NCBI GenBank assembly: GCA_019419585.1 | Contig: DXZQ01000029.1 | Span: forward strand, 1-30,054 | DNA: 30,054 bases | Direction of reading: 5' to 3' | Source of the DNA: Collinsella sp. | GTDB lineage: Bacteria; Actinomycetota; Coriobacteriia; Coriobacteriales; Coriobacteriaceae | Shown here: piece by piece, positions 1 to 6,559 of the stretch | How the letters are laid out: each line of letters begins with the position of its first letter | Numbering within the stretch: position 1 is the first letter of the stretch | The notes under the pieces: generated by a model | Told to the model about the DNA's origin: nothing | What the model saw: the letters and a program-made list of their open reading frames with translations, nothing else | Database searches by the model: none | Program-made: the position numbers and the translations under genes

Positions 1-26
1 GGCCCGTGGGTTATACCCTAAGAGCA

Positions 27-49
27 AACCACCCTTTTTAAGGGTGGTT
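27..49. terminator. Perfect 10-bp hairpin, possible terminator
   Basis: AACCACCCTT and AAGGGTGGTT form a perfect 10-bp stem around a 3-nt T loop. The downstream plus-strand sequence CTGATT has only a weak T run, and the minus strand reads TTTGCTCTT. The hairpin probably ends a plus-strand unit that starts left of the window, but the direction is not settled by the sequence. Confidence 0.45.
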
Positions 50-440
50 CTGATTATCCCTCTCCGCCCGCTTGACCAAAATCTTGCCGCAAGCTTGACG
101 AATGCCGGATGCCCAACAGCTTGATTCATTCCATACCAGATTCTATGCAAAAATGCCACTAAAAGGTCGTAGACGGTAGCGGGTGCTAGGCGAGTTGAAT
201 GACATAGCTGAACCTTGTTCATTTGCGTTACACTGCCGCTTAGATGGGACAAGCTGACAAGCTCATTTACCTGCTTAAAGACCGATTAGTCGGGGGATTA
301 ATAACAATCGGCCCTCGCTGTACAAAAACTTGCCGCTTGCGTACCAAAAGACAACCTAGAACACAAGGTCGCTCTATTCATAGCGCGGCTTGTATGGTCT
401 TGCGGTTACAGTGTCCATACGGTCGAGTTGAGGAGCGGGC
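50..440. other. Gene-free leader region
   Basis: About 390 bases with no convincing coding frame: the longest frame here is 67 codons, has no ribosome binding site and has unlike codon use. The base composition is more AT-rich than the following gene. The region presumably carries the promoter of the regulator at 441, but I could not pick a convincing -35/-10 pair. Just before 441, GAGGAG serves as the ribosome binding site. Confidence 0.5.
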
Positions 441-1673
441 ATGGTAAACGATTTGGGCAGTATGGACGACCTCGAGCTGATGCCGCTGGGCGGTGGCTAT
501 ATGGTGCGACGCGAACGCTTGATGAATGAGCTTCTCGCCAAGGGCCGAAAGGCCGGCATCGTGGTTCTTTATGCGCCCGACGGGTTTGGGAAGACCTCGG
601 TGCTGCTGCAGTACACCCATGAGGTTAAATGCGACCCGACGCGAGGCCCCGTGCGGATTATCGAGGCCGATCGCGCCACTGGGCGCGAGGTGTTTATGCA
701 GCTCGAGGTGGTTACCGAAGAACTCAAAGACAAACCGCACTCCCTTATCGCGATTGATAATGTGCCAAACCTCGATCAGCACGATACCGAAGACCTCATC
801 GACAGGATTCGCGGCCTGCGCGCTATGGGGGTGGGGGTCTTTATCTCCTGCCGTCCTTCAAATCGTCAACTGATTCATGGGCTGGGCGATTCGGTTAAGA
901 TCAATGCGCAGATGCTCAAGGTGCATGCCTATGAGTATTCGGCGTGGGCATCGGCGTTTTCGATCAGCACATCGCTCGACTTTTATCAGCTCACGCAGGG
1001 CGTGCCCGAGCTCGTCTCGGCATTGCAGACGGGTCTGTATGGCCAAGGCGACGTAGCCGGTCTGCTCGAAAACGAGATTGTCAACGTATATGGCGCGGCA
1101 CTTGTCGACCTGGCTTCGCTCGACAATAATGCACTGTTTTGCGTGGCATGTCTCATGATTTTGATGGGCGAGGGCAATATCGCAGAACTCGAGGCTTGCG
1201 GGGTGAGGCTATCGATGGTCGACCAGTCCTACTTCGTACGCGACTACCCGATCTTTGGCTTGGACCCCGCCGAGCGGAGTTTTACGTGTCTGGGCACGGA
1301 GGATAACGGACGCTTGCGCTTGCGTAAGTTGGTGGCCGAGGTTCGCCCCGAACTTGTTCCGAGGGCGGCCCGGATTTTGCTTAAGGCGGGCCGATGCGAT
1401 GCGGCGATGGGCCTGGCGGACGCTTTTTTGGACCGTGATGCGGTCCTTGAACTTGCTGGGCAGTATGGGGTCGATCTGGCTCTGACGGGGCACGGGGCCG
1501 ATATCTGCCGAGCAGCGCTGGGCACGATCGATGCCGAGGATCCGGCTCCAGAGCCAACGCCTGCCGAGGCGCTTGGCGTATATCTGGCAGCGGTCAGCGT
1601 GTCCAATACAAAGCTCGCTCGCTATATGGCATCGGTCATCGAGCGCGGGGCGAACGGGCGGCCTGCGAAATAG
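441..1673 (+). CDS. STAND-type ATPase regulator, N-terminal part (frame-broken gene)
   Basis: This 410-residue product is the N-terminal, nucleotide-binding part of a large transcriptional regulator. A Walker A loop (APDGFGKTS, about residues 45-53) and a Walker B-like strand (LIAIDNV, about 97-103) place it with the MalT/LuxR-type STAND ATPases. The rest is helical and resembles the winged-helix and TPR-like parts that follow the ATPase in that family. GAGGAG lies 5 bases before the ATG. The frame ends at TAG 1673, and similar helical sequence resumes at once in the -1 frame. I therefore infer that this and the next two entries are one regulator of about 960 residues. The alternative is an independent short ATPase gene; the very short gap and poor start of the next frame argue against it. 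The ligand and target genes are unknown. Confidence 0.7.
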   Translation: MVNDLGSMDDLELMPLGGGYMVRRERLMNELLAKGRKAGIVVLYAPDGFGKTSVLLQYTHEVKCDPTRGPVRIIEADRATGREVFMQLEVVTEELKDKPHSLIAIDNVPNLDQHDTEDLIDRIRGLRAMGVGVFISCRPSNRQLIHGLGDSVKINAQMLKVHAYEYSAWASAFSISTSLDFYQLTQGVPELVSALQTGLYGQGDVAGLLENEIVNVYGAALVDLASLDNNALFCVACLMILMGEGNIAELEACGVRLSMVDQSYFVRDYPIFGLDPAERSFTCLGTEDNGRLRLRKLVAEVRPELVPRAARILLKAGRCDAAMGLADAFLDRDAVLELAGQYGVDLALTGHGADICRAALGTIDAEDPAPEPTPAEALGVYLAAVSVSNTKLARYMASVIERGANGRPAK

Positions 1674-1690
1674 ACCCTGTTTCATGGAGG

Positions 1691-2371
1691 GTGGCCCAGA
1701 CACTGACGGCTGTTTGCTATGGGGACAACGGGTTTGGGCTTCCTACGAACCTGACCGTGCCAGAAATCGAGACATCCCATACCGCACTCGATATGTTGTC
1801 CGCGCATATCGAGGTCAAGCGCTGCCTGACCGAGCGGGGAGATGACGGCGGCGTTCTACAGCAGCTCAAAACGAGCAAGGCCTACGACTGCGAGCTCGAC
1901 ATCGCGGGGATTGTTATACGGGCCGACAGCATGCTGGTGGAGCTTTTTGACGGGTCGTTTGCGGGAACCGACGAGCGCGACGACGAGATGACGGTGGTGC
2001 GGGAGGCGCTCGACGTACGTGGGCTCAAGGCGATGGCTATCTGGGTGCGCATGGTGTTGGCGGCACGGCGGCTCCTTTCCGGCTTGCCGGTAACCGACGA
2101 CGCGGCATTCAACGAGCTCGATCGTTTTGCCGTGCGCATGCGCGACAACCAGATTCAGCTGTTTGGCCTGTTGCTAGAAGGCTGGCAGTCGCTGGCAGAG
2201 GGACGGCCGGTTAATGCAAAGTTCCGTGCGGTCCAAGTGCTCAAACTTGCCGAGGAGTCGATTGCGTACATGCGCGATAACGCATTGCTGTTGGAGCGGA
2301 GGCCTGGATGGTGGCGCTGCATTTGGCCTGTGCGGGCCGAGACAGCGATCTTGCGGCCTGGATGTCCATGA
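1691..2371 (+). CDS. Middle fragment of STAND/SARP-like regulator
   Basis: This is a 226-residue frame of helical, TPR-like sequence. Its only upstream start is GTG 1691, which has GGAGG directly abutting it and so is too close to work well. The first internal ATG is at 1793. Coding character is lost after LLLE (about 2300), where the plus-one-nucleotide frame continues as AEAWMVALHLACAGRDSDLAAW. One missing base near 2295-2300 would join this frame to the next one. The family has an ATPase, a TPR-like region and a C-terminal DNA-binding module, so this fits the central part. I read it as part of one broken gene, either a true pseudogene or two single-base sequence errors. A separate functional gene is unlikely. 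Confidence 0.55.
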   Translation: MAQTLTAVCYGDNGFGLPTNLTVPEIETSHTALDMLSAHIEVKRCLTERGDDGGVLQQLKTSKAYDCELDIAGIVIRADSMLVELFDGSFAGTDERDDEMTVVREALDVRGLKAMAIWVRMVLAARRLLSGLPVTDDAAFNELDRFAVRMRDNQIQLFGLLLEGWQSLAEGRPVNAKFRAVQVLKLAEESIAYMRDNALLLERRPGWWRCIWPVRAETAILRPGCP

Positions 2372-3351
2372 ATCGCGCGGGGATTCTGGGGCCATCGTAT
2401 CGGCTCTTTGCGCGCCTTGCCATGCATTGTCTGGGCGAGCCGGCGACCAGGATTCGCAAGAAGCTTCCCGTGCGCGAGCTGTCGCGGTACTCGCTGCGCG
2501 ATGATCTGGAAGGGGAGGGCGAGCGCCTGTTCCAGGCCGGCGAGGTTGAAGCCGTTGATACCATCGACCATATCGAGATTCGCATGTTTGGTGCGTTCCG
2601 CGCCGAGCGCGACGGGTTTCCCATCACGGACAAAATGTGGCGCCGCAAGAAGGCGGCGACACTTGCCGAGCGGCTTGCGCTGGGCATGGATGCGCTCGTC
2701 GACCGCGAGACGCTGGCCATGGAGCTGTGGCCCCATGCCGAGTTCAATAGCGCCCGCAACAACCTGTACTCGACGATATCGCGCTTGCGGTCGGCTTTGG
2801 GACCGACGCCGGATGGCAAGTCGTGTGTGCTCATCCAAAATGAATGCATCGGACTCAACGGCGACTACGTCAAGACCGATGTACGGCTGTTTGACCAGAT
2901 AAGCCGCGAGGTTTTGGGAAATCGCACGGGTGCGCGCGGGCCCCATTTAGTTGAGCTGTGCCTTAAGATTGAGCAGCTTTATGCCGGACCGCTGTATGTT
3001 CCCAATGGCTGTAATCCCACCTACTTTTTGCGTATGCGACGCATTATGCAGTCAAAGTACATCGATTGCATGATTAAGGGAGCAAATGCCGCTCTAGAAG
3101 AAAACGATCTGCAGTCGGCGATTTGGCTGGCGGAGTCGGGGCTTCGGCAGGAAACGGCGCGTGAGGATATGGTGCGCTGCGCCATGCGTGTCTACAGTGC
3201 GGCGGGGCGGAGGCGCGATATCGTCGAGCTATACAGTGGGCATATGCACCATCTGAGGGAGCAGGTCAATGGCGTGCCCGAGCCCGAGACGCGGCGTCTA
3301 TACGAGCGCTTGGTGGAGGGACGGCTCAATCGCGTGCTGGTCGAGCGATAA
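2308..3351 (+). CDS. C-terminal SARP-like DNA-binding/BTAD part of regulator
   Basis: This 347-residue frame contains an OmpR/SARP-type winged helix at about residues 88-190. It begins IEIRMFGAFRAERDG and carries the recognition segment LAMELWPHAEFNSARNNLYS followed by ISRLRSALG. A helical bacterial transcriptional activation domain (BTAD-like) follows to the end. The ATG at 2308 is probably not a true start, because coding sequence continues upstream in the same frame (AEAW before the M) and no ribosome binding site precedes it. It should be the DNA-binding end of the regulator begun at 441. SARP-like regulators usually activate nearby genes or their own unit, but nothing downstream is co-directional, so the target is unknown. 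Confidence 0.65.
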   Translation: MVALHLACAGRDSDLAAWMSMNRAGILGPSYRLFARLAMHCLGEPATRIRKKLPVRELSRYSLRDDLEGEGERLFQAGEVEAVDTIDHIEIRMFGAFRAERDGFPITDKMWRRKKAATLAERLALGMDALVDRETLAMELWPHAEFNSARNNLYSTISRLRSALGPTPDGKSCVLIQNECIGLNGDYVKTDVRLFDQISREVLGNRTGARGPHLVELCLKIEQLYAGPLYVPNGCNPTYFLRMRRIMQSKYIDCMIKGANAALEENDLQSAIWLAESGLRQETAREDMVRCAMRVYSAAGRRRDIVELYSGHMHHLREQVNGVPEPETRRLYERLVEGRLNRVLVER

Positions 3352-3354
3352 AAA

Positions 3355-3383
3355 ACGGGCGCCCGAAGTACTTGGGCACCCGT
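3355..3383 (-). terminator. Rho-independent terminator of yhbY
   Basis: On the minus strand ACGGGTGCCC pairs with GGGCGCCCGT (one mismatch) around a 9-nt loop and is followed by TTTTTT. It lies after the yhbY stop. It also sits directly behind the plus-strand regulator, but on that strand no T run follows. Confidence 0.8.
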
Positions 3384-3420
3384 AAGCTCGCTATGTGTTG
3401 GCTCGCCGGATCATTGGCTC

Positions 3421-3720
3421 TTAGACGAGCTTGATCTTCTCGATGTCCTTGCGCGAGGACTCGCGATACAGCGAGAACTTGCGGCCGATGACCTGGACGA
3501 CCTCGGCGTGGCAGCGCTCAGCGAGCTCTTCGGCGGCCTCGCGGGCGGAAAGACTGGAGCCATCGAGCACGGAGCACTTAACGAGCTCGTGCTTCTCCAG
3601 GTAGGCGACCGTCTGCTCGACGGTGCCCTCGTTGACATCGGACTTACCGATGATGATGGCGGGGTTGAGGTGATGGGCCATGCTGCGAAGCTGCTTGACC
3701 TGGGCTCCTGTCAGTGCCAT
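3421..3720 (-). CDS. yhbY: YhbY family ribosome-associated RNA-binding protein
   Basis: This 99-residue CRS1/YhbY (CRM) domain protein fills the usual length of stand-alone bacterial YhbY. The family binds pre-50S ribosomal particles and has a KH-like RNA-binding fold. Visible family features are the N-terminal LTGAQVKQLRSMAHHLNPAIIIGKSDVNEG stretch (family spacing, with GKSD where many members have a GxxG-like loop), the central HELVKCSVLDGSS strand and the C-terminal VVQVIGRKFSLYRES. The ribosome binding site is weak (GCGAG upstream). A 158-bp gap separates it from the upstream methyltransferase and contains a GCCCCG-CGA-CGGGGC hairpin at 3747-3761, so it may have its own promoter. Identification is firm; the exact role in ribosome assembly here is inferred from the family. 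Confidence 0.9.
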   Translation of the reverse strand: MALTGAQVKQLRSMAHHLNPAIIIGKSDVNEGTVEQTVAYLEKHELVKCSVLDGSSLSAREAAEELAERCHAEVVQVIGRKFSLYRESSRKDIEKIKLV

Positions 3721-3878
3721 GGGTTCTCGCTTTCTATGTATGGGGCGCCCCGCGACGGGGCCTTAATCTACGTGAGCTGTCCCACGATAGCGCAGGAACG
3801 GCGCGGTGTGGGGCGCGTTTGCCCAGTTCGCAAAGAATGCGGATGCCGAGGTGATGGGCAGCTCGGGCTGTGAACGGG

Positions 3879-4766
3879 CTACGAGCGGGATTCAGAGACC
3901 GGTTCCCATGCAATAAACGCCCAGCGAACCTTACGGATATGGTCGAGCATATAGCACCCCTGCGGCACGCCCTTGGAGCCCGGCTCACCGGCATGGGGAT
4001 TCTCGATCATGTGTTGGGCGATGTAGTCGCGCAGACGGTCGACCTTATCCTCGTTGCCATGCTCAAGCATGCGGGAAAAGTCCGCCACGCCTGCCTCAAG
4101 GCTATCGAAGGTATCGCGACGAGGCGATTCAAAGTACGTGACCTGCGGCAGGGCACCCATCTGAATGAGAATGTTAAAGGCGTACACAAAGCCATTGCTG
4201 CAGGTAACCGAGGCGCCGATGGCGTTCATCAAGTGCAGATCATAGCGCGGGCTGGAGTTGGCGACCATCGTGACAGCACAACGCCGACGAGCCGTGCGGT
4301 CGAGCTTGGCAAGCGCGCCTTTTAGGTCATTTGTGGTGACGGAACGACTGGCAAAGGCAACATCCACAGTCTTGGCAACCGGCCCAACCAAATCCCAATC
4401 ATCGTCCCAAGCAAGCTCAAGCGGTGTAATGCGATCCTCGAGCCCATAGTACTCAATGCCAGCATCAAGCGTGCCCAACATAGCGGGGGAGAAATCAGCC
4501 GCAATCACAGGATGCCCAGCCTGAGCAAGCGGAATAGCAATCGACCCAGCCCCGCACCCCATATCGAGCACCGACTCGCCGGGCTTAAGCGCCAACAGCT
4601 TTATAAAATCCCGAGCATAAGGGGCAGTCTCAAGCGGCCGAAAATGCCGAGCCCTTTTATCCCACTCAAAAGAATCATCAGCCCGCCGCCGACCAGCCTG
4701 CAGGCGCATCCATTCGCCATTCCAATCCGCAGCAAGCAGCTCAGAACGATTCTCCCCATCAACCAC
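3879..4766 (-). CDS. Class I SAM-dependent methyltransferase
   Basis: This 295-residue protein has motif I VLDMGCGAGS at about residues 66-75, the SAM-binding glycine-rich loop. Motif II (HPVIAADFSP, with the acidic residue for the ribose hydroxyls) and motif III-like sequence (ITPLELAWDDDWD) follow. These mark a Rossmann-fold methyltransferase of the Methyltransf_11/25 type. The substrate is not predictable. The N-terminal LLAADWNGEWMRLQAGRRRADDSFEWDKRA resembles small-molecule methyltransferases of anaerobes, some of which sit near corrinoid or metal genes, but no such partner is adjacent here. It starts at GTG 4766 with GAGGAGG seven bases upstream. No downstream T-run terminator is seen before yhbY. 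It probably acts in the cytoplasm. Confidence 0.85.
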   Translation of the reverse strand: MVDGENRSELLAADWNGEWMRLQAGRRRADDSFEWDKRARHFRPLETAPYARDFIKLLALKPGESVLDMGCGAGSIAIPLAQAGHPVIAADFSPAMLGTLDAGIEYYGLEDRITPLELAWDDDWDLVGPVAKTVDVAFASRSVTTNDLKGALAKLDRTARRRCAVTMVANSSPRYDLHLMNAIGASVTCSNGFVYAFNILIQMGALPQVTYFESPRRDTFDSLEAGVADFSRMLEHGNEDKVDRLRDYIAQHMIENPHAGEPGSKGVPQGCYMLDHIRKVRWAFIAWEPVSESRS

Positions 4767-4787
4767 GGGCCAACCTCCTCACACAAC

Positions 4788-4820
4788 AAAAAAAGCGGCC
4801 CCTCCCAAAAGAAGAGCCGC
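4788..4820 (-). terminator. Probable terminator downstream of PFL-family gene
   Basis: On the minus strand GCGGC and GCCGC form a short 5-bp stem, followed by TTTTTTT. It lies just ahead of the methyltransferase ribosome binding site and would end transcripts coming from the gene at 5087-6451 or from an RNA in the 4821-5086 gap. The stem is short, so confidence is moderate. Confidence 0.45.
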
Positions 4821-4936
4821 AACAAGCATATATCAGAAAAAGAACCGTTCCAACGCCAAAACGCCGCACCAGCCAAGTGGTGCAGGAGCGAAGCAACTGC
4901 AACCGGGATAGAACCCAACTGAGGTCCCGTTGTGCG

Positions 4937-5068
4937 GGAGCCCCGGGGAGGACAAATATATAAGGTCGATCGCGAGTTCCGCACGAGCCGGAGAGCACTT
5001 AATGTGCTCTCCGTGCGAGTCAGGACTGTCCGAGCAGGCGACCTTATATATTTGCCCCCCGGGGCTCC
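4937..5068. repeat. 132-bp inverted-repeat element with nested hairpin
   Basis: The outer arms GGAGCCCCGGGG plus AAATATATAAGGTCG (4937-4968) recur inverted at 5039-5068, differing only by a short interruption. At the centre GGAGAGCAC-TTAAT-GTGCTCTCC (4990-5012) is a perfect 9-bp hairpin. The middle parts of the two halves are unlike each other. The element lies in a 320-bp gap (4767-5086) directly after the PFL-family stop codon. It looks like a MITE-like repeat or a structured RNA. I recognise no known RNA family in it, and no coding frame is convincing. Confidence 0.75.
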
Positions 5069-5086
5069 TCGCCTCGTATCCCTGGG

Positions 5087-6451
5087 CTAGTTCTTCAGTG
5101 AGTTCAGCGGAGCCGGGAAGCGTCCACCGCGATGGGCAAGCACGGTGCCGGCGTTGGGGTTCACCGGCATGATGGGCGCACGGCCGAATAGGCCGCCGTA
5201 CTCGACGCAGTCGCCCACGCCCTTGCCGATGGCGGGAATCACGCGGACGGCCGTGGTCTTGTTGTTGATGACGCCGATGGCCATCTCGTCGGCGATGATG
5301 CCGGCGATGGTCTCGACTGGGGTGTCGCCGGGGATGGCGATCATGTCCAGGCCGACGGAGCACACACAGGTCATGGCCTCGAGCTTCTCGAGCGAAAGCG
5401 CACCGGCCTCGACGGCGGCGATCATGCCGGCGTCCTCGGACACGGGGATAAAGGCGCCGGAAAGACCGCCCACGCTGGAGCTGGCCATGACGCCGCCCTT
5501 CTTGACGGCATCGTTGAGCATGGCGAGCGCGCAGGTCGTGCCCGGGCCACCGCAGGTGCCCACGCCGATGATCTCGAGGATGCGCGCGACGGAGTCGCCG
5601 ATGGCAGGCGTGGGAGCCAGCGACAGGTCGACAATGCCCTTCTCGACACCCAGACGATGGGCGGCCTCGCGGCTCATGAGCTCGCCGGCACGGGTGATCT
5701 TAAAGGCGGTCTGCTTAATCTTTTCGGCGACTTCCATCATCGAGGCGGAATCGGGCAGCGTCTCCAGGGCTGCGGCCATAACGCCGGGGCCCGAGACGCC
5801 TACGTTGATGACGGCGTCGGCCTCGCCACCGCCGTGGACGGCGCCCGCCATAAACGGGGAGTCCTCGACCATGTTGGCAAAGCAGACAAACTTGGAAGCG
5901 CCGACGGAATCCTGGTCGGCCGTGAGTTTAGCGGCATCGATGATGGTCTGGGCGGCCATGAGCACGGCATCCATGTTGATACCGGCGCGCAGGCTGGCGA
6001 CGTTGACGCTGGAGCAGACGCGGCTCGTGGTGGCGAGCGCCTGGGGGATGGACTGGATAACGCGGCGATCGGCGTCGCCGATGCCCTTCTGGACGAGTGC
6101 GGAGAAGCCGCCCAGGTAATCGATGCCGAGTGTCTCGGCCGCGCGGTCGAGGGCGTGCGCGATGGGGGTGAGGTCCTCATCCTTGCAGCACGCGGCGATC
6201 TGCGCCACCGGGGTGACGGAAACGCGCTTGTTGACGATGGGGATACCGTACTCGCGCTCGAGGTTCTCGGCGGTCTCGACCAGATGCTCAGCCGTGTGCG
6301 TCACGTGGTCGTAGATCTTCGTGCACATGCGGTCGAGGTTCTCGTCGCCGCAACCCATGAGCGAAACACCCATGGTGATGGTCCTGATGTCGAGGTTCTG
6401 CTCCTCAACCATGCCGCGGGTTTCCGCGATTTCTGCAGGCGTGATCGCCAT
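5087..6451 (-). CDS. PFL family protein (UPF0210/DUF711)
   Basis: This 454-residue protein matches the UPF0210 family in length and in the conserved blocks EEQNLDIRTITMGVSLMGC near the N terminus, LGGFSALVQKG (about 140), AVHGGGEADAVINVGVSGPG (about 230) and GTCGGPGTTCALAMLND (about 320). The family has a pyruvate formate-lyase-like barrel but no glycyl-radical motif, and its reaction is unknown. In many genomes it follows a small ACT-domain gene, which is absent here. I chose ATG 6451 because AGGAG sits seven bases upstream; an in-frame ATG at 6508 lies inside the preceding hairpin and has no such site. The 3' end abuts the inverted-repeat element. Confidence 0.88.
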   Translation of the reverse strand: MAITPAEIAETRGMVEEQNLDIRTITMGVSLMGCGDENLDRMCTKIYDHVTHTAEHLVETAENLEREYGIPIVNKRVSVTPVAQIAACCKDEDLTPIAHALDRAAETLGIDYLGGFSALVQKGIGDADRRVIQSIPQALATTSRVCSSVNVASLRAGINMDAVLMAAQTIIDAAKLTADQDSVGASKFVCFANMVEDSPFMAGAVHGGGEADAVINVGVSGPGVMAAALETLPDSASMMEVAEKIKQTAFKITRAGELMSREAAHRLGVEKGIVDLSLAPTPAIGDSVARILEIIGVGTCGGPGTTCALAMLNDAVKKGGVMASSSVGGLSGAFIPVSEDAGMIAAVEAGALSLEKLEAMTCVCSVGLDMIAIPGDTPVETIAGIIADEMAIGVINNKTTAVRVIPAIGKGVGDCVEYGGLFGRAPIMPVNPNAGTVLAHRGGRFPAPLNSLKN

Positions 6452-6496
6452 CCTTGCGCTCCTATCTGCCAAAACGAGCATAGTCTTATCTATTCT

Positions 6497-6534
6497 AACG
6501 TGCCGCACGTGCCAAGTGGCGCGTGCGGCACGTT
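6497..6534. terminator. Long hairpin between metH and PFL-family gene
   Basis: AACGTGCCGCACG pairs with CGTGCGGCACGTT (13 bp). The loop GCCAAGTGGC can extend the stem through a G-T pair. It lies 25 bases past the metH stop. The plus strand continues with TTTT and the minus strand with TTAG, so it is probably the metH-operon terminator with a weak U tract on that strand. Confidence 0.6.
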
Positions 6535-6559
6535 TTAGTGCTCGGTTGTTTCCGTTGTG

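Noticed and set aside
4821..4936. Possible tRNA or tmRNA in the gap after the PFL-family gene (GGTTCTATCCC on the minus strand)
   Set aside because: The T-arm-like piece does not pair and no acceptor or anticodon stem could be formed around it.
4601..4984. Minus-strand open frame with hydrophobic stretch crossing the inverted repeat
   Set aside because: It overlaps the methyltransferase 5' end in another frame and runs through a terminator and half of the palindromic element; it has no ribosome binding site.
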